Below, one piece after another: positions 1 through 19,100 of a DNA stretch of 64,000 nucleotides. Both the position numbers and the translations under genes were made by a program. This DNA is from Lamellibrachia satsuma (taxonomy: Eukaryota > Annelida > Polychaeta > Sabellida > Siboglinidae): NCBI GenBank assembly GCA_033239005.1, contig BSQZ01000037.1, positions 3,857,001 to 3,921,000 on the forward strand, read 5' to 3'. Numbering within the stretch: position 1 is the stretch's first letter; the number at the start of each line of letters is the position of its first letter. The notes under the pieces are model-generated. The model was not told the DNA's origin and made no database searches. It saw nothing but the letters and a program-made list of their open reading frames with translations.

Positions 1-206
1 ATATATAAACTTCCACTTAAACAAGAAGCCTACTTCAACTAATTACAAAACTAGTTCAGATGAATTCCTGAATGGCACCGACTCATATTGGTCTTGTTAA
101 CAGATTATTTTTTATGCGGTAATAAATTTTTTTATTATTTTCATTTGTTGAAATAACCTTCAACAGAAATAATCCCACTGTAGCTGCTACAGACAGTCAG
201 GTGTAC

Positions 207-5977
<5,771 letters not shown>

Positions 5978-6394
5978 GTTTGTCAAGCACTATTTGCTAT
6001 TTTTTAGAAAAACGCTTTAATTATATCCTTTCTTTCCCAAATTCGTCTGAAAATGGCTGTGCATGTGGAGTGTCATGGAAATATTATCCATCTTAATTGT
6101 GTGGTTGAAAATAACTAGTTTGGAAGATTTATATATGAAACCGTAACAACGAATTAAACAATTACATAGGTGCATTCTCAGGACAGGAATTACACAAAAA
6201 GATTGTATGTCAATTTAAATGATTGTCCTTTTATTATATATTATATATATATTTGGTATCATGTTGAGAGCGCGGAAAATATTAAGTAGCACCGATATTT
6301 ACGTGTGTCGCCACCTTGTGTACAGTCCACAGTAGTTACAGCATCATATTTGCACTAGGTGGCGCCACACAAGCAGTGACGCACGATCGCAACT
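5978..6394. other. PSMA3 upstream region
   Basis: Holds the PSMA3 5' UTR and presumably its promoter, reading leftward. No TATA box, tandem repeat or other coding sequence was recognised apart from a short AT run near 6236-6252. Confidence 0.4.
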
Positions 6395-7130
6395 TAAGTA
6401 TTGTATTGTATTCTATTGTATTGTATTCATTTCCAACAGGTCCGAAGACCCAGTAACAGAGCTGATAACAAAATATAAGAACAATACGTATACATAATAA
6501 AAACAGTAAGAACAACAGTTACAATAAGGGTATAAAACCACACAATATCGACATTACTAACATAGCAAGCTAAGACATTAGTATTATACATAGAAATGTT
6601 TTTTGAATTACAGATTTGAAGGTATTGGCTCCTATAAATAGTTCAGTTAAATACAATGTGTTGAAAGTAGTCATACATCTATTTAAAACTGAGTATTTGT
6701 TAATGCTGATTCTGCTATTGGAAATTCTAAAAGGAGTAGTTTTGTAGAGATCTCGAAGGACAATGTCAATGATATTGGATATTTCTTACCAGATAGGACG
6801 AATCTAGATAAGAGTGCCACACACCTATGTAGAAAGATCAGATCTGCAACTTGCCTACGATGTTGAAGAGACGGTAGTCTAAAATGATGGCAAAATGCAA
6901 TTATAATTGTCAGTGGAGTACTGTATTTTGGATATGTAACATAGATACTTAGTGAATTTTTTTTTAACTTGTTAAATTTTGTCGATAAAAATACGTTGCC
7001 ACGGATTACAAATACCACTGCAATACTCCAACTGGCTTCTGATATATACAAGGATCGCAAAGCTTGTACATCGGTAAATGTTGTGCAAAAGCGCTTAAGG
7101 CAAATACCCAAATCGATTTGAACAGAACAC
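6395..7130 (-). mobile_element. LINE 3' end (family B), degenerate
   Basis: A 5'-truncated non-LTR retrotransposon fragment on the minus strand. The frame down to 6683 resembles the C-terminal tail of a LINE reverse transcriptase ([51 protein letters not shown]). It is followed by a 3' UTR and a tail of pentanucleotide repeats (plus-strand attgt repeats at 6398-6428). The same family recurs at 45138-45407 and 49070-50145. No catalytic residues are left here. Confidence 0.75.
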
Positions 7131-10100
7131 GTTTGAAAGAGTTTATAAATATAAACATCTATATAAATGTCTATACACCAGATTTCGAAAAAATAATATA
7201 AATCTTATTTAAATTAAACATTTTATTTTTTAAATCATGATTTTTTTTCAACCCTGCTGTGAGGTAAGAACTTCACATGTGCTGTCCAATGTGCTAAGGG
7301 CCGGCGCCTCATGGCCTGACCGTGAGGTATGACCTCCCCGTGCGTGTGATGTCGTTGTGTTTATGTGAGCAGAGGGAGGGCCAGCATTTGCACTCGACAA
7401 TGAGGTCAGACTTTTAAGCTCGCCAACATGATATGTCTGCTGTGTGCCAGTGCTAAGTGGAGACACGGCAGGTGAAATGGAATTTTTGTTTTTAAATTAC
7501 TCAAAATGTGTTTAACTGTATATTTACCATCCATAAAGTTCACTTTTATAACAATTACATTACATACGTCTGAATCACTTTTATTTGTGGATAAAGCACG
7601 CTTTTTTAAAGAAATAAATGACGTTTTTCAATCTTTGACACACATTTTCTCAAAACCATGTTTTTCACATTTATAAAAAAGATCCCTGTAAGTAATTATG
7701 TTTGCCAAATAAGGCTATGAGTGTTGTATTCAAGTCATTCTTCTCTACACAGCTAGTAGAAAACATTATCAAAACAATCAAGTTGGAAAGTTTTCTGAAA
7801 GTATTTGTTGCCAAAGAATAAGTACTTTTTTAAGAAGTTACAAAACATTTATTAATTGTGTTGTGTAATAAAATGAATACTGAAGATGGTATTGTAAGAA
7901 TTATTATGATATCTTTGTTCAACTTGTAATCAATGGCATCGATTCTCAATTTGCCAATATTTGTTCAAAATGTGTTTATTACCATGGCAGAAAAACGTTT
8001 AATATATGCATGTTTTCCTCAGTAACATCCCATCTATGTCTCTTATATAAATTCTACTTTGCCTAAGGCAACTCTTAAAACAACAGAATGAAGGCTCCCT
8101 TTTATATCGCCCCACTACATGTAGGCCTATCCCAGATGTCTGTCATGATCAACCATGGTCACTGCAGAGTTATATAAGTGAGAAACTACAACGAATATTA
8201 ATAGGTGTCGAACGTGCTAGTGGTAACATGCACAAATTCACAAATTAAGCAGAATTCAAACTTTACACAAATCGTCCATTTGTTGGTTATACACCCACCA
8301 AATGTACAGAATATTAACAGCGCAAGACATACTAATGGGTAATCATGTATATTACAATACTACAATTCTTTGAATTAACTTTTAATATGAAGATTGGAGG
8401 CATTCTCGCTACTTGCACAGACACATTATAATTAATGCAAATGCTGATAATGGAAACACTATGAAAATAGTAATTACTAAGCTTACTATATGGGGACGTG
8501 TAAATATTTTATATTGCAGCCCAACATAATATATTTTACTATTATTATTACTAAAATTTATAAAGTGCCATATATCTGGGACCAGCCCATTCATGTGTGC
8601 GTACAATGCTGTACATACGTGTATTCATAAAATGATAACTATAATACTGTATAGTTAAAATATATATATTACACTAAGCAATGATGTCCTTGGTCAAGCA
8701 ATGGAAAACAACTAAACATACCAAAAGTATGACGCACTGACTTAACTGACATTTAATTAAAACTGTAAGCACAATAAACTGCCTGTAAAAGTATGGTTCG
8801 TAATTGCATAACATTGTCATTATACTGTATGTGCCTATGTGTGTTTGCAATGCATGCATATGTTATGGGTCAAACAAAGCACAACTTCAACAAGTTCCAC
8901 GTGATTTCAGACAAACCTGTGGTCGCTTCCCCTAACAACAAGTAGCATCATAGTAGAAAGTGATGCTCCTCACTTCAGCCAAGATAAAGGGGCAATGGTT
9001 GCCTGGTGAGCAGGCAGACAGATCTGTGAAACTTCTGGTTTTGGACAGGAGGAATACCCAGAGGCTTCACTTACTGACGACACACTTAGGATATAATCAG
9101 TGATGTGGTGGAACAAACTGTAAGAGATGCATGCAGGAAACCTGTGAAATAGACATTATGGTAGGACATTCTGCATGTGAACATTCCCATACCGATCATC
9201 ATAAGTTGTACATCTATCCTGAATGTGTTGAATAAAATGTACTACTGAGTATGTGTTCTCACTTGATTAATAGCAGAACCATTGTATTAAAAAGTGTCTT
9301 ATGAAAAGATAATTGGATGTAGAAGTGTTTGTGTCATTTCATAGAATTTCATCACTTTGTTTTGTAGCATTAATTAAAAAAGTTATTAAAAACTTAACAC
9401 TTTTTTCTACCAGTTGTGTAGAATGTACACTGAAGATGGAATTGTAAGAATTATAACGATATCTTTGAAAAAAACAATGGCATTAATTCATCCCTATATA
9501 TAGAGATTAGTTTTTATATAGCTGGACTGCTTCAACTTTTACTCTATTCTTCCACTGATCTCTATTGCTAGCATTTCTATCAACTTTTCACCCTCCTCCA
9601 CCTTTTCGTACAACCCTAGTAATGCAGACTGCCCCTTTCCTTTGACCTCACTGTTTAACAGCCACTACTTCCTGCTTGCATCTCAACCAAGAGTCCTGCC
9701 GACATCATGTTGTTTCTTACTATTCTTCCAATAAAGTCCAACTGCATTCCAATCTCTTCTCTCGGGTTATTCACGCACTTTCTAAGCTCCTGTAATTCTC
9801 CAAAACCAGTGTGTGTGTGTGCACACATGCGTATTTGTACTTGATTCAAACAATGAACAATTATTTCACCTAACATTTTAATAGCAATCTCTGTTTATTT
9901 ACAGGACACAGTGAAATAATATCTTAGGTGAGATTTATCATCTCGTCTAATTCAAACACACCATGCCATAAATATGATACTAGTATTTTACAGATTTATA
10001 GTTCTATATAATTATATACAGTCATAGACCCATAATCAGTGCTATATATTTTCACAACCGAAATGTGATGTACCTGGTATGCCATCTACTTTACGACAAC

Positions 10101-10912
10101 AACTCGCAAGCCAGATAACAGCAGCAGTCACAGAAGAAAAATATGGCCCAGTTTCTTAGCATGTTACAGCAATATATTCCACAAGGTGCATTCCACGTGC
10201 TTGCACTTGCCTTGAAAAAATATGTCCATGGAATTCTGACAAAAACTTAAGGCCACCAGCTCCTCAGCAATACCTATCTCAACAACGCTCAGCAACCTTT
10301 GAACAGATCATTACCAAATTGTTAACAGATGTTGCTTGTGTGAAATGAGGACAAAATGATAAGGTTAAATTTATTTGCATATTGGTATCCATGGTAGCAC
10401 TTCAGGCATCTATGTCATATATTTATAAGGGGGTGAACTTGGGTGCCAAAACGTGCATCCGCGAAACTTCCCAGTGATCTGTTTAATGCGAGATGGCTAC
10501 AAAAATTACTACCGGTAGTTGTTTATGACATTGCATTTTGTGTTATAAGTTATTCTGAATATGCTAATACATATATAAGGGTGGTTATAAAAGTATGAGG
10601 CTAAATAATTTTTTTTTTTAAACTACGTTCTTTACCATCACGGGGACACAAATATTAGATTATGTGAAACTTAAATATATTCACAACACACAATTACATA
10701 TCAACAATGTACACAAAGGAGTGAAGAAATTAATTGTACATTTTGACACACAACTTCCCCCTCTCCCTTTTAGGCATGACATGGTAGCCAGGCTATATGC
10801 GGTTAGCATTGTTACCAATAAGCAAATGAGTTGAAATTTACAATCTGGCCTTCATTACAAACAAGCAACATCTGTTGAAAATATGGTAATGATCTGTTGG
10901 AGGGATACCGAG
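7131..10912. other. Intergenic, no recognised gene
   Basis: No exon of a known gene was recognised. A GC-richer patch at 7248-7466 has a Ser/Thr-rich minus-strand open frame of 72 codons that I cannot assign. A diverged direct repeat of about 65 bp occurs at 7872-7938 and 9419-9483. The rest is AT-rich with short chance frames. Confidence 0.4.
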
Positions 10913-11360
10913 ATATGGGTATACAGGTACTGTCGAGGAGATATGGGTATACAGGTACTGTCGAGGAGATATGGGTATACAGGTACTGTCGAGGAGATAT
11001 GGGTATACAGGTACTGTCAAGGAGATATGGGTATACAGGTACTGTCGAGGAGATATGGGTATACAGGTACTGTCGAGGAGATATGGGTATACAGGTACTG
11101 TCGAGGAGATATGGGTATACAGGTACTGTCGAGGAGATATGGATATACAGGTACTGTCGAGGAGATATGGGTATACAGGTACTGTCGAGGAGATATGGGT
11201 ATACAGGTACTGTCGAGGAGATATGGATATACAGGTACTGTCGAGGAGATATGGGTATACAGGTACTGTCGAGGAGATATGGGTATACAGGTACTGTCGA
11301 GGAGATATGGCTATACAGGTACTGTCGAGGAGATATGGGTATACAGGTACTGTCAAGGAG
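10913..11360. repeat. 28-bp minisatellite, 16 copies
   Basis: Exactly 448 bp, 16 units of atatgggtatacaggtactg plus tcgaggag, nearly identical throughout. Because 28 is not a multiple of 3 and the unit has no stop in any phase, the array is open in all three plus frames and in at least one minus frame. The long predicted peptides here are therefore repeat artefacts. Confidence 0.97.
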
Positions 11361-12958
11361 CAGTGGCCTTAATTTAAGTATTTTAATTTAAGTAGACTGT
11401 ACCTTTGGTAATAAATATTTGTACAAATGTAACATCATCTAAAATAGCTTGTATATACTATGGGTATGAAAAAAATTTCAGAATTTCTTTAATTTCTCCC
11501 CTCACAATGCGAAGACATCTCAGCCTTTAGTACGCAGCGATGCTGACAATCACACCAGTGTGTTATTAATAATCACAATTTCCTAACTGTGCCCGTGGTC
11601 CAAGATACAACAACACATGGTCCGTCAAGTAGATAAACTAAAATTCCATTCAAGTGTTCTGTGCAAATACAGATGCATCCACATATATATCCACATACAT
11701 AATGTACCTGACCGCACACACACACGGTTGCTATGGCTACAGTGAAATGCCCCCTCTTTGTTAAGGGGGGACAAAGATGGTGGGCCTGCACCTATTGCAA
11801 GGAATAATAAACACAACACAGTTTCTATTTACAGATGAGTGTTAAGTGATAATAATATACAGAATACTGTTGAATCGGAGGAAGCCATTGCTCGATGCAG
11901 ATCACGGCAGCCGTTGTCCTCTTGTTCAAGACAACATGGTTACGTGCTGTATATCACACCAACAACTCGATCAGCATTGTTGCTGCTTAGTCATGTGATG
12001 ACGCAAATTCCAAAGCATACATCGCCTTGGGGAGTGGTCGGTATTTCATTTATGTATTAGTGAGACACAAATCAAGCATCTACGATCTTGAGGAGATATC
12101 CCCATGTATAGTTATTAAAATTTATCCTGTCTTTGAACAGGGAAGAAGACATACAAATGCGAGCATAAGTAGGCCTACCTAAAAAGTATTTGGGTGCTAG
12201 TTATTTGGGATTGTGTCAACAAAATAAATTGGTAGGATTAACATACTCTAGAAATCTTTGTTATTGTCACAGTAAATGGTCATGAATTTTCTATTTCACA
12301 ATATCACATCTAGTTCGCAGTGCAATTGTTCGTGTTATAATATGCATCTGTGCGAGCAAGAACAACATTTCTAAGAAACGTGTAGTGTGTATGTATGAGT
12401 ATCGTCTCAAATGCAATCATACAGCACATTTCTAATGGCGAACCGATGAAACGACTGTCTGTGCCTTCAAGAATTACCCTGGTAGTCTCTGAACAGTTCG
12501 AGCAACGCGTTCGTCATCTAGCTATGCCAGGGTCTCGCAAACTAACTCCTGTCAGTCACGTGCGTCAAATGAACAGTTTGGACGGCCCACGAATTGCTCC
12601 GAATGACAGACTTTCCTCGAGCGAGAAATCTTCATGTGAACACAAACGGTGCACGACAACTTGTCGGTTAATTCACTCAAGTTGCACCGACTGCATTGGA
12701 CTTCAGCCAAACGGGAGCCATGAAGTAGACTAGGAAACGACTGATCCAGTCGTTCCATCTTTGCCTGTTCCTGTGGCAGGAAGGACATGGCCAATTGTAG
12801 ACATACCCAGCCACGATCATGTATCATGCGGCCATGTTTAACACGCTCACTACAATGCAACCACAAAATTGTCTTGTGACGCGGACATCATTTCCAGCAG
12901 CATTCATGCTGGTCAATTGCCAGCAATAAAGCTGCATAGTGTTTCTTAAAATAATTAC
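11361..12958. other. Intergenic, RGS7 downstream flank
   Basis: No recognised gene. The stretch 12395-12870 is GC-richer, with overlapping open frames of 112 (plus) and 104 (minus) codons that match no family I know. The end nearest 12945 is probably where the RGS7 transcript is cleaved. Confidence 0.4.
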
Positions 12959-12964
12959 TTTATT
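12959..12964 (-). terminator. Likely poly(A) signal of the RGS7-like gene
   Basis: TTTATT on the plus strand is AATAAA on the minus strand, about 140 nt past the stop codon at 13103. This implies a short 3' UTR at about 12940-13102. Placement is inferred from distance and orientation only. Confidence 0.55.
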
Positions 12965-13102
12965 ATAACGACAGGTCCAGTTGTAGAAGATGCCAACATG
13001 GTGACTTCAAATCACTACACCACTTGCTTGGCTTTCGTCTTGTGCTCTGCAGCCTAGCACAATACCTGTGCCAAAGTGGCGCCCTTGAGTGTATAGCCTC
13101 AG

Positions 13103-13177
13103 CTATGATTCAGCCGTTGTCATTTTGTTGCTCAGTTCCCGTAACTTTCGCACTTCACTTGCGAAACGTTTTTTACT
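13103..13177 (-). CDS. RGS7: RGS7-like exon o, C-terminus and stop
   Basis: 75 nt: acceptor tttcag at 13178-13183. Encodes a basic tail ([19 protein letters not shown], then TTAES) and a TAG stop at 13103-13105. The tail is short and not conserved, as in other R7 proteins. Confidence 0.88.
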   Translation of the reverse strand, partial: SKKRFASEVRKLRELSNKMTTAES

Positions 13178-16100
13178 CTGAAAGCAACAAAAACATACAG
13201 TAAGTTAGCCCAAGTCAGTCGACATAGCTATCTGTTCTCATATTATAAGTTTTCATCTGCATCTTATTATTAAAACAACACAAATCCACCCACTGTCTAT
13301 CCTTGGCCATAATGCTAATCAGCGATGTATACGTCTCTCGAAAATGCCATTATACAGACAGGATCAGTGACGGATAGAGTAGAAAAAAAATGGGGCCAGT
13401 ATCAATGCCAGCCTCACCCCAGACATTAGAGACAAAAATGAGAGCAACAATTGATAGAACATTTGCTGCCGACTGCACTGAATAAAATAACTGAAATTTT
13501 AACAAGACTTCATTTGTAAATAATTCAAAACAACATGATTTTGAATGAAAATCCCATCAACAAGATGGTTAGTTTGAAGACTCTGGGCTCGTTTTCTTGA
13601 GATTTCATCAATCTGCCTTATCTAAACGTAATTTCATGACCTAAAAGAAAACAGTACCAATACAATACAAAGACTTCTACTTGTGCTAAAATCTTCTGGA
13701 ACTCAAGCTCAGAGGTACGTCAAAACAAACGGATTAGTTTCAAATCAGTATATAATTTGTCAACAGATGGACGAATACGCTGAGGAGCTATGGAGGGTAA
13801 TAAGCGAGGTTAAAGAGATACGTTTTCAGTGAAATGTTGTTACATTTCCTGCTGTCCGAATGAATTTGTTCTGATTACGACAGTACCTTTTTCTTCGTCC
13901 CACTGAGGAATTCTTTGTACATATCCGAGCGCAGGTAGCGACTGTAGCTATCGCTCTTCATCAAATGGAAGATGTGTTCCTGCAAGGAGAGAGACACACA
14001 TCAAAACATTCCACCAAACAACACAAAAAGCAACTAAGCTGATCCAAGACCCGGGAAACTTAACTATGAAAGACATACCTGTAGCAGGGTAGTCAACCAG
14101 AGACCAGAGGTGACCGAATTGAAGTTTTGACATACTGAGTGGTTATTTAACAAGATTTAACAAGATTGCCATCCCAAACAACAAGTTCCAGATGGCAAGT
14201 GGACCAGGAAGCCATTGGCTTATCGAGAGCTCAACAATTTTCTCATCTATGTGTAGCCCGCCCTTACCAAATATCTGTCAATTCTATTTTTAAACATATT
14301 CACACTACTAGCATTAACACAATCATTTGGCAATTTGTTCCATTCATTTATCACCCTCTGTGAGAAGAGACATTTATAGAAATATGTTCTATAAGCTAAA
14401 GGAAGATAAAAACACATATAGGACATGAAGTAGCTATTGAAAAACGTAAAGGACAGTGTAACTGCTAGCAGTGTGAATATGTTTAAATATATCATTAATA
14501 GATTTCTGTCAGGCAGGTGTAACAGTATATCTTCCCGCCGGATAGCTTCCCCTCCCAGGGGCGAAGATGCCCTAGGATATTTCCCCCCCACCCTGGATAT
14601 CTTACCCCCCTCCCAATGCCCAAGTTGTGCAATTAAATCAATATTTATTATAAAGTTCATCATGTAATAACTTACAATTATTACAAAAGAGTTCACGTGC
14701 GATAAATCACAAAATCAGTCTTTCATCACCTACAATTATCACAACAAAATCTCATGCAAAATCATTCATGTCCACAAAAATAAAAAAATATTACATTAAG
14801 TGTCTACAGCCCATATTGTTTCATGGTAATTAAAGTCTTGTAGACACCTTAAATAGGCGACTGGACATTTTGAAAGGCTTGGCATCAAACAGTTATTATT
14901 TCTGTGAAGTGGGTGAAAAGATTTAGTTATTGTGTATTGTGTGAGATTACCCAACAAAATAAATCAAAGGTTAATAAACTATACTGCGAGGACTCATTGG
15001 CAACATGTCGAAGCCAATAAACAAAGGCGGGTCCTTGAAACTTGTATTGATAACAACGGGGTGTTACTGTGCTGAGCAACAGTTCTGAGGATTAGACACC
15101 TCAGTGCCTTGAGAAGAGAGCTATGTGTTGTTGGGGTAGCTGACCATGATTACCGGTAACGCAGTGTCTTGAGAAAAGAGCTCTGTTGAGGTGGCCGATC
15201 ATGATTAACTCAGTGCCTCAATGAGAGACTTCTCATGATTAACTCAGGAATCACTTCATATCATTCATTCATAAATTTATAACATAATAAATATCAACAC
15301 AATAAAACACAACACACAATTTTCTTGCAGAATAACATATAGTAGATATTATTCTGACTCATATTTGCTAATTATTAACTTTCTTGCACATTTATAAGGG
15401 GGGGTAAGATATCCAGGGTGGGGGAAAATGTCCGGGGAGGAAGATACCTTTCCATACCGGGACACAAAGATACAGTGTACAAAGAGTTTGTAGCCATTGG
15501 TTAATTTTCCACAAGCTGTCTGGAGCTTGTTATTTTGGATGGATATCCTGTAAAATCTTGTTGACATATTTACCTATTACACAATTATGAATAGGGCTTC
15601 ATTTTCTATCACCTCGTGTGTGGGCTCCTGTGTCGTCACACTGGTTATAGGTGGTTTGTAATGATAAACATTAAATCAAATATAATATAATATCAATTCT
15701 TTGATTCGTCAGTTTGTAGCTTATGCTAATCACTTCGTGTACAAACTAAGTCCATTAAAAATATATATATATATATATAAATTAATTAATTAAAACATAG
15801 AAAAGTTGATAAAATCCTTGATGAAAATCGTTATAGTCCATAACATTTTTTAATTAATTAATTAATTAAAACAACAAATAAATAAATTAAAACAATCTTT
15901 AAAGTCCATAAAAAATAGAAATAAATAAATTAATTAAAACGTCATCACGGAAAAGCATATAAAGTCCTCCATGACAATCATTATAGTCCATAAAAAAAAC
16001 TATTTGCCATATGCATACTGGAAGAGGTGAATCTTTAGTTTGCGCTTAAATACTGTCAATGACGGTGCCATGGAACTTACAAATGTTGAAATATAAAATT

Positions 16101-19100
16101 TTTTAATGTGACAATTTGGTCAGAAAGTCAAATCCCAAAAGTTACAGAGACACCATTTGTCCTCATTCTGCTGTTACAGTCTGTGGCTTCTCATTATGTT
16201 GCTATTATCTGTGGCTGCTGTAATTGTGTAAGTTACAGAGACACCGTTTGTCCTCATTCTGTTGTTATTGTCTGTGACTGCCGTAATTGAGTAAGTTTCA
16301 GGGATACCATTTGTCCTCATTCTTTTGTTATTGTCTGTAGCTGCATTGGTGCTGTGGTTGTGTAAGTTACAGAGACACCATAATTTTGTTCTCATTATGT
16401 TGCTATTATCTGTGGCTGCTGTGATGCTGTAATTGTGTAAGTTACAGAGACACCGTTTGTCCTCATTCTGTTGTTATTGTCTGTGGCTGCTGTGGTGCTG
16501 TGGTTGTGTAAGTTACAGAGACACCATAATTTTGTTCTCATTATGTTGCTATTATCTGTGGCTGCTGTGGTGCTGTAATTGTGTAAGTTACAGAGACACC
16601 GTTTGTCCTCATTCTGTTTAGTCCGATATTATATGTATGCGACCTAACTATGTAACATCTGTACCCGATACACCGCTTTTCGCACGTGTGCATTCTTCAA
16701 CATAATAAATCTTGTATTGAGAATGATCTTTATCTATGCACATGCATGAAAAACATCAAATAAAAGACCAAACGTCTTAACCTAAAGGTTTGTTTAACTG
16801 CGCGTCGAGACATGCATATCACGCACATTAATTCACTCAAATTGCATCAAAACACGAACTATTAATTGAGTGGGTGATAACAGGCGTACTAATAACACAA
16901 CGAACATTGACACTATGCCGCAGTTGAAGTGCCCCATAGATGGATGTGAATGGCAGTCCCAGCAGCTGGGTGAGGCCTTCGTCGAGGCACTGACAATGGT
17001 TCTACAGGCTCACATCAGCAATGCTCACGTCCCCAACCCCTCCATAATTATGCAAAACCTGAAAAGTTAGACCGGCCAACTGTAGCAAAAGGCAGTACCA
17101 GCGAGGACTGGACTTACTTCACAAGCCTGTGGGCAAGCTATAAGGCTGCTACTAAACTGCCCACAACTGATATTAATGTCCAGTTATTAGCCTGCTGTGA
17201 CACTGACCTTCGCAAAGACCTGCATAGAACGGCTAAAGAGCTGGAGCAGAAGGATGAGGATGCCATCCTGCTCACCATTGCAAGCCTCGCCGTACGACGG
17301 GAAAATGTGATGGTCTCCAGACTGGCCCTACATGGCATGACCCAGGATCGAGAAGAAGGAGTTCGCAACTTTGCAGCACGACTCAGGGGGCAGGCAAATG
17401 AATGCAAGTTTGTTGTGAGATGTCCTTGTGCCAACCCAAGAGATGTGGACTTCACAGATCAGATGATCAGGGATGTGTTGATCCGAGGCCTCAATGACCA
17501 TGATATTCAACACGAGATCCTGGGGCATGAAGACCAAGACATGACCCTTCAGGCTGCACTAAAATTAATTGAAGCCAAGGAGGCCGGGCGAAGATCGCAA
17601 GCATCCTTAACGCTAGAGGGCGCTCACGCGATGAGCCAGCACAAGAAGGCTAACAATTATCAACCGGCTACCGCCGACCGACAGGCTAAATATGCGAAGT
17701 GCAACAAGCAATTTAACAGGCCACTCAGCCACGATGGCAGAATCCGGCCATATAAGCACTGCTTCACCTCCCAGAGAGTTGACAAGAAACTCGAGCAGGG
17801 AGAAAAGAGCCTGGAACAGAGCGGTAATGTGTACGACATGATGTCCGCAGCCGTGACGGCAGTCGGCAATTTCCCAGGGAGGAGACCAGTGAAGCTAGTC
17901 CACCACGTATTTAGTGATGGCATGGGTTGGCAGCAACGTCGGTCTCAGCCACAGCCCAAGATCACTGTAACAGCAAGGGTGTGTGCTCATGATTATATAC
18001 ATTTTGGGACGAAGCTATCATCCAATCCCCGAGAGAGTGTCATTACTGCCATAGCCGACACTGGATGCCAGAGCTGCCTCATAGGACTGAAGCTGATCTT
18101 GCGATTGGGTCTCAAAAGAATTGATCTACTCCCTGTGCAGCATGAGATGAATGCTGTTAACAGTAACGCCATCAAAATCATAGGAGCCGCACTGCTAAGA
18201 TTGTCAGGCCGTGACAAGTCTGGGTACTCTATGGAGACTGCACAAGTCTGTTATGTTACACCTGACATAACAAATATGTACCTCAGCTGCGAAGCATGTG
18301 AAGACCTGGGCCTCGTATCACCCTCGTTTCCAACAGTTGGTGAAGCAAAGGGAGGAAATATTCATCATTCAGATGCAGCCGCAACCGCATCCCACTCAGA
18401 TGTGGCATTGGAGGTGGATGATGATGCCGAAAAATGCACATGCCCTCCCCGCTCCATGCCACCCACCCTTCCAACTGTCCCTCCATTTCCAGCAACAGAA
18501 GACAACGTGGCAAAGCTTCACAAATGGCTTCTGGACTATTACGCATCCAGCACCTTCAACACGTGCCCCCACACCCGACTCCCATTCATGGCTGGACCTC
18601 CACTTGCACTTAGGGTGGACCCAGAGGCGAAACCAGTTGCCATACACACTCCTATACCAGTCCCTCTACATTGGCAGGAAGAAGTGAAGGCAGACCTCGA
18701 TAGAGATGTGTGCTTAGGTGTCATCAAACCTGTCCCCGTCGGCGAGCCGGTCACATGGTGTCATAGGATGGTAATTTGCAAGAAGAAGAATGGCAAGCCA
18801 AGGCGGACTGTTGATCTGCAGGCATTGAATGCTCATTGCTCCAGAGAGACCCACCATACTCAGTCGCCATTTCACCAAGCAAGGTCGGTGCCAAGCAACA
18901 AGAAGAAAACAGTGTTTGATGCCTGGAGTGGCAATCACTCTGTGCCCATTAGGGAGTGCGACCGACACCTAACCACATTCATCACACCGTGGGGACGCTA
19001 CAGATACTGTACGACACCTCAGGGATATATGTCGCATCCGGAGACGGTTACACCCGCAGATTCGACGAGATTGTTGCATTGACGACACCTGCATATGGGG

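Noticed and set aside
7248..7466. Ser/Thr-rich minus-strand ORF as a host exon
   Set aside because: Flanks lack clear acceptor and donor sites in a consistent phase, and no family was recognised.
12395..12866. Overlapping ORFs of 112 (plus) and 104 (minus) codons
   Set aside because: Neither resembles a known family; they overlap each other antisense in a GC-richer patch and probably reflect composition.
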